Below, one piece after another: positions 5,703-12,409 of a DNA stretch of 12,438 nucleotides. Under the pieces are notes generated by a model, which was not told where the DNA came from, searched no databases, and saw only the letters and a list, made by a program, of their open reading frames with translations. The DNA comes from Baffinella frigidus. Lineage: Eukaryota > Cryptophyceae > Cryptomonadales > Baffinellaceae. Both the position numbers and the translations under genes were made by a program. The number at the start of each line of letters is the position of its first letter. The stretch's first letter is position 1. The DNA lies in the NCBI GenBank assembly GCA_026770585.1, contig MU646882.1:18841-31278 (forward strand). Reading direction: 5' to 3'.

Positions 5703-5918
5703 CCGCCAAGCTTCAATGGGGTGAGGCCAAGCATCGATCGCTGGCCACCAGCCCTGCGAGGCGGACCAAATCGACGATTGTTTGGAGCCATTTCCTCGGG
5801 TGGCGCATTCGTTTTCGAAATTGCCGCCCGAGGAATTGGCGCATGCCCCAGCCTCGATTTGGTCCGCCTCGGAGGGCTGGTGGGACGCCGAGCATGAATC
5901 GCGGACGCCAAGCGGCGC
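5703..5918. repeat. Large GC-rich foldback
   Basis: CCACCAGCCCTGCGAGGCGG and ACCAAATCG at the left pair with CGATTTGGT and CCGCCTCGGAGGGCTGGTGG at the right. The centre is itself palindromic around TTTTCGAAA, with CCTCGGGTGGC against GCCGCCCGAGG. GCCAAGC lies near both outer ends. Open frames on both strands are mirror images of each other, which is why several apparent ORFs here share peptide segments. Confidence 0.75.
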
Positions 5919-5949
5919 AGCTCTCCGCCTGAGGTGCTGTCGGTTCGAG

Positions 5950-6074
5950 AATACAGGGGTACCTCGCTCATACGAAATCGACCCCCCCTAGGACCCTACA
6001 GTAGGACCATGCATATGGCCCTACGGTGGTCCTAGGGGGGGGGCGGTTTCTTATGAGCGAAGTACCCCTGTATT
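5950..6074. repeat. Family D foldback element, copy 1
   Basis: ATACAGGGGTACCTCGCTCA at the left and TGAGCGAAGTACCCCTGTAT at the right enclose poly-C and poly-G runs that also pair, then CCTAGGACC. The core has CCTACAGTAGG and CCTACGGTGG. It is nearly a perfect palindrome over 125 bp. Further copies or ends lie at 6885, 7003, 7823 and 8378. Confidence 0.85.
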
Positions 6075-6079
6075 CGCTC

Positions 6080-6732
6080 GCGCGAATGGTGGAAAGGTTT
6101 CGGGTTCAGGGTTCCGAAACCGTGGCGGTGTCGACGTGAAGCTGTGAAGAGCTTTCTTGCGATGCTGAACCGTAGAATCGAGGTGTGAATAAAGGTCGGT
6201 TCTGGTGAGAGAAACGTAGCCGGTTCTGCCACGATCCTCTGTACAGGGGGGCTTGATGTGATCCGAAAGGAAGCATGGCCTTTCTACAGAACAAGTTCCG
6301 GTGTCCGCCTATGTTGGGAGCTCGAAGAACCTAAAGGACCTAAAGGACGGGGAACTTCGTTCGTTCGGATCGCAACCAACATGGCCACCATCTCTTCCAT
6401 TCATTTCCTCCCTTCCAAGTATTCACAACATGTATCTCATCCTTTCCCCCCAAATCGTGACACGTGCGAGTTTTTCTTCAGTGGGGGGAAGCGGGTTTGA
6501 TAAATTTGTCAAACACGACCGCGACGAGCCATAAGGCGAGATGAGACTTGCCAGAGGGCCCTAGCAGCCCGCGACCACCCCTAAGGGTGTAGGGGGGGAG
6601 GAGAACGTCTCGCCCCCTCCCCCTCCCTCGTTGCTGCCCTCCTCGGTCCTTCCCCCCACCACAAAAAACGGGATTTTGGAGCCAGTGAATTCACTGTTTT
6701 TTTGTTTTCGTGCGGGACGTATCCCTGAAGTG
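6080..6732. other. Unassigned region with a loose family H match
   Basis: At 6262-6345, GATCCGAAAGGAAG, CTATGTTGGGAGC and CTAAAGGACCTAAAGGA resemble the family H segments at 3030 and 10185. Beyond that the region has a pyrimidine-rich stretch (6580-6660) and TGAATTCACTG-type small palindromes. Short open frames on both strands have no recognisable motifs. I cannot support a gene. Confidence 0.45.
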
Positions 6733-6825
6733 CCCAGTAGGCGCATACGCCCTACGGTAGGGCCCTAGGACCTGCCTAGGACCTCTTGGCGGTCAATTTT
6801 GACCTCCTGGCCACTTAAGGGATAG
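6733..6825 (-). repeat. Family C element, reverse orientation
   Basis: It reads CAGTAGGCGCATACGCCCTA, then GGTAGGGCCCTAGGACCTG, GGTCAATTTTGACC and CCACTTAAGGGATAG. This is the reverse complement of the order seen at 2661 and 5461. The terminus at 6825 is intact; the other end lacks the inverted CCCTTAAG. Confidence 0.75.
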
Positions 6826-6884
6826 CACCAAAGCCACTAGGCCGAGCTCATCACAGCGACCGATGTCGAAGCACACGCGTTCTG

Positions 6885-7003
6885 ATACAGGGGTACCTCG
6901 CGCATAAGAAACCGCACCCCCCCCTAGGACCCCTATAGGGCCCTGGGCATAGGCCTACTGTAGAGTCCTAGGGGGGGGCGGTTTCTTATGAGCGAGGTAC
7001 AGG
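6885..7003. repeat. Family D foldback element, copy 2
   Basis: ATACAGGGGTACCTCGCGCA at the left and TTATGAGCGAGGTAC at the right enclose pairing C and G runs and CCTAGGACC. It abuts copy 3 directly. Confidence 0.85.
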
Positions 7004-7100
7004 AGTACCTCGCTCATAAGAAAGGGCCACCCCCTACGTGTAGGACCCTACAGTAGGTCTCTGCCTAGGGTTCTAGGGGGCGGGCGTTTTCTCATTGGGC
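7003..7100. repeat. Family D element, copy 3, degraded right arm
   Basis: It begins AGTACCTCGCTCATAAGAAA and has CCTACAGTAGG at its centre, followed by CTAGGGGGCGGGCGTTTTCTCA. The right terminal TGAGCGAGGTAC is missing here, but an isolated one occurs at 7826-7837 beyond the minisatellite. Confidence 0.7.
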
Positions 7101-7275
7101 CTTTCAAGGGCCTCAGCACTGACGGTCACGTGACCCAGAATCCTGCAGAAGGCGAGCAAGTGCTGACTGCCGTTGAGTTTGTACCAGGAAGTCGGGACGT
7201 GACCGATGAGGTTTGAATATATCGAATGTTTTTGGGTACTTCAGCGGTAATTTACTACACAGGTGGCGGGGGACC
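7101..7275. other. Unassigned spacer
   Basis: It contains GGTCACGTGACC, a 12-bp palindrome at 7125, and TTTGTACCAGG followed by ACGTGACC, loosely like family J. GGCCTTTCAAGG near 7098 is inverted at about 7792. No gene is seen. Confidence 0.4.
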
Positions 7276-7757
7276 AAGCCCCCCGCAGGGGCCGCCGGAG
7301 GCTCGACCGCGATTCGGGTCGCGCAGCAAGCCCCCCGCAGGGGCCGCCGGAGGCTGGTTAGGACCCCCTCCGATGTGAATTCGTTTCACGCATCGGAGAG
7401 GGACCAGACACCCGGGAAGCCCCCCGCAGGGGTCGACCGGGATTCGGGTCGTGCTTGATTAGCGCAGCAAGCCCCCCGCAGGGGCCGCCGGAGGCTTGTT
7501 AGGACCCCCCTCCGATGTGAATTTGTTTCACGCATCGGGGAGGGTCCAGACGCCCGGGAAGCCCCCCGCAGGAGTCGACCGCGATTCGGGTCGCGCAGCA
7601 AGCCCCCCGCAGGGGCCGCCGGAGGCTTGTTAGGACCCCCCTCCGATGTGAATTTGTTTCACGCATCGGGGAGGGACCAGACGCCCGGGAAGCCCTCCGC
7701 AGGGATCGACCAGGATTCGGGTCGCGCAGCAAGCCCCCCGCAGGGCCCGCCGGAGGC
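7276..7757 (+). repeat. GC-rich minisatellite, about 131-bp unit
   Basis: GCAAGCCCCCCGCAGGG starts units at 7326, 7467, 7598 and 7729, giving periods 141, 131 and 131; a shortened unit precedes at 7273. Each full unit holds GCCGCCGGAGGCT, the hairpin CCGATGTGAA/TTTCACGCATCGG, and TCGACC with GATTCGGGTCG. The 10 extra bases in the first period are GTGCTTGATTA-like at about 7451. Minus-strand open frames simply reiterate the unit and are not credible genes. Confidence 0.9.
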
Positions 7758-7822
7758 TTGTTAGGTCCTCCTCCAGTGGCTTGCCTCGCCTTGAAAGGCC
7801 CTGACGACGGCGTGCCTCCACT

Positions 7823-7842
7823 TTATGAGCGAGGTACCCCGG
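7823..7842. repeat. Isolated family D right terminus
   Basis: TTATGAGCGAGGTACCCC matches the right end of complete family D copies. Together with the left terminus at 7003 it brackets the minisatellite. Confidence 0.7.
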
Positions 7843-8000
7843 TAGGGACATTTCGTCGTCACCAGTTCTGAGACCCCGGTTAGGAGGAGAAAGGCCGCGC
7901 CGGCTCAGGCCCAAACACGAGCAAGATCTAAAATACCTGCATTAGTCAACCATCGAGGCTCATCACCTGTCCGACCGAGGTTCACAGAAAAGTCATATCT
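7843..8000. other. No gene seen
   Basis: Unique-looking sequence with no convincing frame, repeat or motif up to the start of the inverted repeat. Confidence 0.4.
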
Positions 8001-8020
8001 CCACATTTCGTGTGCGCCCC

Positions 8021-8216
8021 ACGCCATGTCACAAGTGGGATTTTCATACACACTTGTTCGCATTAGATGGCTTTTCCTGGTACAAATTCTTTAAAAAAAA
8101 AATGTAGTGCCCGAAGAGCTCCAATTCCCAACACTTTTGGCGTGTTTCCCGGGTAGAATCAACTTTACCTGAAGATCGTGTAGTAAAAATGAAATATCGA
8201 CTTGTAACCTGGCGTG
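8021..8216. repeat. Insertion element in the left arm, with empty site in the right arm
   Basis: The ends are inverted: CCACGCCATGTCACAAGT against the complement of ACTTGTAACCTGGCGTGG (16 of 18). GCCCC lies at 8016-8020 and 8217-8221, while the right arm has a single GGGGC at the matching point (8580-8584). This is a 4-5 bp target duplication. The element is AT-richer than its surroundings and non-coding. Confidence 0.85.
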
Positions 8217-8377
8217 GCCCCTGTCTCTGTTCGTACACACCGTTTAGAGTGCACACGACCTCTCTCTAGGTCCTGCTCAGACACAGCCTCGGCGAAGGTG
8301 CATCCATGGCAGCCGTGTTGAAAACGTGGGCATCTCTCTAAGCGGGGGTAGAGCGGTGTGCCAGCACGGTGCTACAT

Positions 8378-8414
8378 GGGTACCTCGCTCATAAGAAACC
8401 GCCCCCCCCCCCCG
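8378..8414. repeat. Family D half-element
   Basis: GGGTACCTCGCTCATAAGAA followed by ACCG and a run of 13 C. The G-run arm and right terminus are absent, so the palindrome has lost one arm, perhaps by hairpin deletion. Confidence 0.75.
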
Positions 8415-8723
8415 GCCCCTGTAATACAAAACCGTCCACGTTCACTCCAGGACCCTGAGAGAGACCTTTATTAATACCAACACGCCCGCCATGTATGCAC
8501 CCCCACCGAGGCTGTGTCTGAGCAGGGACGCCGAGAGAGAGGTCGTGTGCACTCTAAACGGTGTGTACGAACAGAGACAGGGGCGCACACCAAATGTAGA
8601 AATATTCATGCATTAACCTGGTTGGGGTTTGTACTGGGACGGGGACGAGACCGGGGAGGATTTGCAATGTCCGCCTCGCAGACGTCTAGACGCCTAGAGA
8701 GATTTTTTTACTGGTGCATGCTA

Positions 8724-8885
8724 ATAGGGTAACGGCCTGAAAATGGGGTAGCTAGGCCTACGGCATTGCCTAGGACCTCCCACCGTAGGCCGAGACTTTT
8801 TGGTCCTAGGATCCCTCGGCCTACGGTAGGAGGTCCTAGGCAATGCCGTATGCCCAACTACCCCATTTTCAGGCCGTTAGCCTAT
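8724..8885. repeat. Family A foldback element, copy 3 (long form)
   Basis: ATAGGGTAACGGCCTGAAAA at the left and TTTTCAGGCCGTTAGCCTAT at the right, with pairing continuing through GCCTACGGCATTGCCTAGG to a short loop at about 8795-8803. ATGCT flanks it at 8718-8722 and 8888-8892, with one spacer base on the left and two on the right, as in copies 1 and 2. Confidence 0.9.
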
Positions 8886-8993
8886 GAATGCTCTCGCGAA
8901 GGCAGAGATACTCCATGTACAGCCCACGCTCCCCTTTACCGCCGACATCGCATGAAAACGCGTGGTTCCCAAGCTTATGAAACTTGAAAATGG

Positions 8994-9326
8994 GGTTTAG
9001 TGTTTAGGGTTTAGGGTTTAGGGTTTGGGGTTCGGGGTTTATGGTCTAGGGTTTAGGGTTTAGGGTTTACGATTTTGGATTTTGGGTTTAGGGTTTGGGC
9101 TTTAGGGTTTAGAGTTTGGGGTCTAGGGTTTAGAGTTTCGGGTTTAGGGTTTAGGGTTTAGGATTCAGGGCTTATTGTTTAAAGTTTTAAGTTTTAAGTT
9201 TAGGGTTGAAGGTTTAGGGTTGAGGGTTGAGGGTTGAGGGTTGGGGTTTGAGGGTTGAGGGTTGAGGGTAAAGAGTTGAGGGTAAAGGGTTGAGGGTTGA
9301 GGACTTAGGACTTAAGGTTTAAGGTT
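8994..9326 (-). repeat. Telomere-like heptamer tract in reverse orientation
   Basis: TTTAGGG units with variants (TTTGGGG, TTTCGGG) at 8994-9180 pass into TTGAGGG units (about 9205-9300) with TAAAGGG and TAAAGAG steps. It is the only long tract in this orientation. It starts right after GAAACTTGAAAATGGGG and ends in GACTTAGGACTTAAGG. Confidence 0.9.
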
Positions 9327-9372
9327 GCGGATTTCCACCAGAGACTCTGCTTTGTTTCAAGCACAAGGGGAG

Positions 9373-9421
9373 ACTTAGCTCTGCCTCACTCGGGTTGGTT
9401 GACTATTCTCCAGTTGACATG
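9373..9421 (+). repeat. Family G-related left end
   Basis: TTAGCTCTGCCTCACTCGGG and GACTATTCTCCAGTTGACAT parallel 2817-2870, and the first part matches the left terminus of the complete family G element at 11633. Confidence 0.55.
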
Positions 9422-9570
9422 CCACACAGCGCACTTCGAAAAGATTCTGATGATCCCCAAGCGTCGAGATAGGACCCAACGGTAGGCAATCCGTAGGGAC
9501 ATGGGGTGGGTTCCTACGGATAAGGTAACGGAAAATGCCTTAGATTTGGCCATACATGCATTTCCCCTTC
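9422..9570 (+). repeat. Family F element, copy with decayed right end
   Basis: CCACACAGCGCACTTCGAAA begins the left terminus. The interior has CCCAACGGTAGGCAATCCG and CTACGGATAAGGTAACGG. The right end near CCCCTTCGTTCTAGG only faintly resembles the expected terminus. Confidence 0.65.
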
Positions 9571-9730
9571 GTTCTAGGCGACCTCGAATTTTGAGCCGGA
9601 CTTCTAAAGGCAGATTCTTGAGTGTTTGTCAATGAAAATTACTTCGCACTGTTTCACCGTAATGTCGTTTTCCGCACAGGGGCCGTCTAGTCGACATATT
9701 AGCGCCACGAAAGCCGAGTGAACTAGCATC
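9571..9730. other. No gene seen
   Basis: AT/GC-mixed sequence with no supported frame or repeat. It leads into the left edge of the duplication at about 9731. Confidence 0.4.
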
Positions 9731-10044
9731 CTAGCCCTGCTCAAAGTTCGAGCTCAGACAGTTATTGGGTTTGCGGGGTGTGCGATAAAAATCCGTACTT
9801 TGGAGCGTTTTTTTTCTGCTCATGCCAAACTTGTCAATTAAAAAAGCGGCCGTAGCTTGAACGGCCACGGCCGTTGTTGGACGGTGAAAAGTTCCCGTGG
9901 CTGCACGGTGAACCGTACCAGCTTATCTGCGCAGCAAAAACACGGGAGAACCCAAGAGGCATTGCCCAGATTCCATGGATTCGGATATGCCGCCGCCGAC
10001 CATGTCGACAACTAATGTTTTCGGGTCGACCAGTTTTCCCCCGG

Positions 10045-10122
10045 CCTAGTAGTAGTAATGAGTGGGTTGTGGTAGAAGTAGTAACGGGTGGGTTGTGGTA
10101 GTAGTAGTAATGGGTGGGTTGT
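10045..10122 (+). repeat. Three-copy minisatellite inside the broken duplicate
   Basis: GTAGTAATGGGTGGGTTGTG-like units of about 26 bp repeat three times (AGTAGTAATGAGTGGG, AGTAGTAACGGGTGGG, AGTAGTAATGGGTGGG). It replaces coding sequence present at 11091-11115. Confidence 0.8.
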
Positions 10123-10165
10123 GGTCAGAGGAGGATTGGCTGAAGCAGCTCCCGGAGCTGCTCGC

Positions 10166-10284
10166 TCTGCACTGGAGAGCTCAACGCGATCCGAAAGCAA
10201 AACTGCTTTTTCTGCAGTCCTTTCTACGGAAGGGCGTGTCGTTGGCATATGTTGGGCGAAATTAAAACCTCAAGGACCTAAAGG
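10166..10284 (+). repeat. Family H insert in the broken duplicate
   Basis: It lies between CTGCTCGC and AACGCACGG, which are contiguous in the intact copy at 11147-11163. It contains GATCCGAAAGCAAA, CTGCAGTCCTTTCTACGG, AAGGGCGTGTCGTTGG and AAGGACCTAAAGG as in the copies at 3030 and 6262. No target duplication or inverted termini are obvious. Confidence 0.7.
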
Positions 10285-10336
10285 AACGCACGGACTTGAT
10301 GCGCTGTCGACGTGGCGCGACGAACCCAACAATTTT

Positions 10337-10419
10337 AAATGTGGGGTTGTTAAATTTAGTACCAGTCACGGGCAGGCTTGGTCACGTCACTGGGGGAATT
10401 CCCTCAGTAACGTGACCAA
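10337..10419. repeat. Family J element with 40-bp palindrome, copy 2
   Basis: AAATGTGGGGTTGTTAAATT and GTACCAGTCACGG are followed by GGTCACGTCACTGGGGGAAT paired with the complement of ATTCCCTCAGTAACGTGACC, an almost perfect palindrome centred on GGAATTCC. Confidence 0.65.
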
Positions 10420-10595
10420 ACGCGATATGTGTGTGAAAATTACTACACAGCGGTCCACTTGTAAAGGACTTGTAAAGTTAAAACTTTTAGAATAGTCCTA
10501 TTTCTAGCCTCGAGTGGCTAGCCCTGCTCAAAGTTCGAGCTCAGACAGTTGTTGGGTTTGCGGGGTGAGTGTGCGATAAAAATCCGTACTTTGGA

Positions 10596-10856
10596 GGAGG
10601 CTGGAGAAGCAGGGCTTTTGCCTAGGGACATGATCTTCCACACCTCAATGTTAAAATCTGAGAGCACATTTGTGAAACACAATTGAAAGTTGGTAGACAA
10701 ATGTGATCTCAGATTTTAACATTAAGGTGTGGAAGGACCTCAAAACGAGGCTTTGCGGGGACTCCCGGTCCCGAGGCTTGGAAGCATCATAGTTCGTGAC
10801 ATTGGAGCCATTTCTGGTTTTCCCACTAAATAACCTGTTCGTTCTTCTCCACCTCC
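10596..10856. repeat. Foldback element I with target duplication and empty site
   Basis: Outer ends GGAGGCTGGAGAAG and CTTCTCCACCTCC are inverted. An internal hairpin pairs CTTCCACACCTCAATGTTAA and AATCTGAGA with TCTCAGATT and TTAACATTAAGGTGTGGAAG (about 10633-10735). TTTGGA occurs at 10590-10595 and 10857-10862, and only once (9799-9804) in the upstream duplicate, which lacks the element. The event therefore post-dates the duplication. Confidence 0.85.
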
Positions 10857-11020
10857 TTTGGACCGTTTTTTTTTTTTGCTCATGCCAAACTTCAGAACTT
10901 GTCAATTTTTAAATTTTTCTTTTTTAAAAAGCTTGGACACGGCCGTTGTTGGACGGTGAAAAGTTCCCGTGGCTGCACGGTGAACCAAAACGCGTACCAG
11001 CTTATCTGCGCAGCAAAAAC

Positions 11021-12378
11021 ATGGGAGAACCCAAGAGGCATTGCCCAGATTCCAAGGATTCGGATATGCCGCAGCCGACCATGTCGGAGCAGCTGCTGAA
11101 GCTGCACGCGGCCTCAGAGGAGGATTGGCTGAAGCAGCTCCCGGAGCTGCTCGCAACGCACGGGCTTGATGCGCTATCAACGTGGCGCGACGAATCCAAC
11201 AAGCACAAGCACCGTCTCGTGCACACAGCTACAAGCAAGAGTTACGTGCTCGTCCTCAAGGTCTGCCCCATCCTGCTGAGCGAAGCGCAGCGATGCATTC
11301 CCCTGGCATTCTCGCGGTCCTGCCACCTGACGGAACACCCTAAACCCTAAACCCAGGCGATGGCTGGTATGGGGTTCGATCTCAACGCGCAGCGCGACTC
11401 GGACAAATGCACTCCGCTCCACCTCGCCATCTTCTTCAGGAACCCTGAACCCTAAACCCTGAACCCGAGACCCGAAACCCGAAACCCGAAACCCGAAACC
11501 CGAAACCCGAAACCAGGAAGCCATCCTCGATCGAGGCTCTCCAGGCGCTCGGCGTAGACTCGACGCTCGAGAACTCATACGGCGAGTCCTCTGCCTCCTT
11601 TAGTAATCCAGAGGGCCCTGATTACCGTTACCTAGCTCTGCCTCACACGGTTTCGTCTCGTGAATTTGGCGAGACCGGTAGTTAATTCCCGGAAACGGTT
11701 TGGGTGCAAATCCGTCAAATTTTGGGGTGAAAACGATCGGTCAGCCCGACCCAGGCAGAGCTAGTTTACCGGGATCCAAGCGATCCGCTGTTACCAGAGA
11801 GATTGATAATTTATTGCCAAACAGCCAGCGTCAGTGTCGCACATGCTACGCATTGTGCCATTACTGTACCCCGTGTCGGCCGCTCATTCGAACATTTTCC
11901 GGATGAATTCTAACTCCACCTCCTGCCGCTGTTACCAGCTGTAACAGCCTCCCCTGAGAGATAGGAGACAATCTGTGTCTGATCTTGGGGTGGTCACGGG
12001 GGAGTCTCGCAAAGCAGCTGGCGGGATTTGCCTGAAGTCAATTTTGAGATTCTTTCAGGGGAGTCGTGTGACGCTAAGTACGCGAAGCTCGCGGAGAGCA
12101 AGAGCAACATCATCTTTTTCGACCTCGAGATGACACACGGCTTCTGCCCTACACCCTACACCCTAGACCCTACACCCAAAACCCAAACACTAAACCCTAA
12201 ACACTAAACACTAAACCCTAGCCCCTACACCCTAAACCCAAACACTAAACACTAAACCCCAAACCCTAAACCCCAAACCCCAAACCCCAAACCCCAAACC
12301 CAAAACCCTAAACCCCAAACCCTAAACCTTAAACCAGGCTTCTACGACCCCCTCGCCAACTCCTCGCGCATCCTGGAG
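11021..12378 (+). CDS. Ankyrin-repeat protein with DEDD-type exonuclease (oligoribonuclease-like) domain, 3' end outside window
   Basis: Exons read by frame continuity are 11021-11332, 11357-11439, 11517-11581, 12059-12139 and 12338-12378. The start is the first in-frame ATG (MGEPKRHCPD); the frame is open upstream to a stop at 10925. Residues 20-60 are an unassigned acidic helical region (SEEDWLKQLPELL). Residues about 62-85 (RLVHTATSKSYVLVLK) look like a weak ankyrin repeat. Residues 113-150 are a clear one, with NAQRDSDKCTPLHLAIFF. Residues 170-195 read NIIFFDLEMTHGFYDP then RILEV, matching the first exonuclease motif of the RNase T/oligoribonuclease family, whose DxE (Asp175, Glu177) binds catalytic metal; the later D and H/Y-D motifs would lie past the window. 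Such enzymes trim short RNAs or DNA 3' ends. The ankyrin fusion suggests partner binding, which is inferred. The donors are GA or GC, not GT. Confidence 0.7.
11333..11356 (+). other. Intron 1 of the ankyrin-exonuclease gene: 24 nt, GA-AG, telomere-like
   Basis: It starts GAACACCC, contains two CCTAAAC units and ends CCCAG before GCGATGG. Its length is a multiple of three but it holds an in-frame TAA, so reading through would stop the protein after residue 113. Splicing restores the frame into the clear ankyrin repeat. It is extremely short for a spliceosomal intron. Confidence 0.55.
11440..11516 (+). other. Intron 2: 77 nt, GA-AG, CCCTGAA/CCCGAAA repeats
   Basis: The border CAG/GAACCC at the left and CCAG/GAAGCC at the right share GGAA across the junction. 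Removal joins FFR to KPSSIEAL, completing the ankyrin repeat exactly where the family expects continuity. Confidence 0.7.
11582..12058 (+). other. Intron 3: 477 nt, GC-AG, carries a family G element
   Basis: It begins GCGAGTCCTCTG and ends GATTCTTTCAG before GGGAGTCGTGTG, so the donor side repeats the next exon in diverged form (GGCGAGTCCTCTG against GGGGAGTCGTGTG). Removal joins ENSYG to ESCDAKYAKLAESK. Inside are the family G foldback and mostly unique sequence. The unspliced frame stays open into the element, to a stop near 11680. Confidence 0.6.
11633..11765. repeat. Family G foldback element with 5-bp target duplication
   Basis: The left end TAGCTCTGCCTCACACGG and right end CCCGACCCAGGCAGAGCTAG are inverted over TAGCTCTGCCT. 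TTACC flanks it at 11628-11632 and 11766-11770. The interior has small hairpins (GTCTCGTGAATTTGGCGAGAC). The right end contains CCCAG/GC, which would serve as an acceptor. The same right-end sequence recurs at 12401-12416. Confidence 0.75.
12140..12337 (+). other. Intron 4: 198 nt, GC-AG, telomere-like
   Basis: It opens GCTTCTGCCCTACACC, runs through CCCTACA, CTAAACA, CCCTAAA and CCCCAAA heptamers, and ends AAACCAG before GCTTCTACG. GGCTTCT is present at both borders (12139-12145 and 12337-12343), a 7-base repeat. Removal rebuilds the motif FFDLEMTHGFYDP without a gap. Confidence 0.75.
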
Positions 12379-12409
12379 GTGCTAACCCCCAAACCCTAAA
12401 CCGACCCAG
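12379..12409 (+). other. Possible intron 5 start, 3' boundary uncertain
   Basis: GTGCTAACCCCCAAACC is followed by CTAAACCGACCCAG/GCAGAGC. The acceptor shares CCGACCCAGGCAGAGCTA with the right end of the family G element. A second TCCAGGCAGAGCTACGA follows at 12421-12438, so the true acceptor may lie at either place or beyond the window. Confidence 0.35.

Larger units (their letters stand above)
8001..8602. repeat. Long inverted repeat, arms about 125 bp
   Basis: The left arm is 8001-8020 plus 8217-8320 and the right arm is 8480-8602. They pair through GACAGGGGCGCACACC, CGGTGTGTACGAACAGAGAC, GAGGTCGTGTGCACTC and GAGGCTGTGTCTGAGCAGG with only scattered differences. The loop (8321-8479) carries half of a family D element. 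The left arm is interrupted by a 196-bp insertion that the right arm lacks. Confidence 0.85.
9731..10333 (+). pseudogene. Broken upstream duplicate of the ankyrin-exonuclease gene 5' region
   Basis: The segment from CTAGCCCTGCTCAAAGTTCG to TGGCGCGACGAACCCAACA parallels 10518-11201. The protein-coding part is disabled. The ATG at 11021 is ACG here, AAAACGC before it is missing (a 7-base frameshift), and the codons for EQLLKLHAA are replaced by an unrelated stretch with a small minisatellite (10020-10122). A family H insert of 119 bp splits LLA from THGLDALSTWRDE at 10166-10284. Homology stops at about 10333, before the ankyrin region. Two of these breaks are insertions, so the copy is a useful record of what lands in this locus. 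It preserves the uninterrupted target site for the element at 10596-10856. Confidence 0.75.

Noticed and set aside
5675-5991. Overlapping open frames on both strands around 5.7-6.0 kb
   Set aside because: The region is a foldback, so both strands translate to mirror-related peptides; this explains the shared ALRGGPNR-like segments.
7386-7914. Minus-strand open frames over the 131-bp minisatellite
   Set aside because: They repeat the same peptide once per unit and exist only because the unit lacks stops in that frame.
9874-10101. The upstream copy as a functional second gene
   Set aside because: It has lost the ATG, carries a 7-base deletion, and is interrupted by a minisatellite and a 119-bp insert.
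10899-11578. Minus-strand open frames opposite the ankyrin-exonuclease gene
   Set aside because: They are shadows of the plus-strand exons; the plus strand carries recognisable ankyrin and exonuclease motifs and the introns fit its frame.
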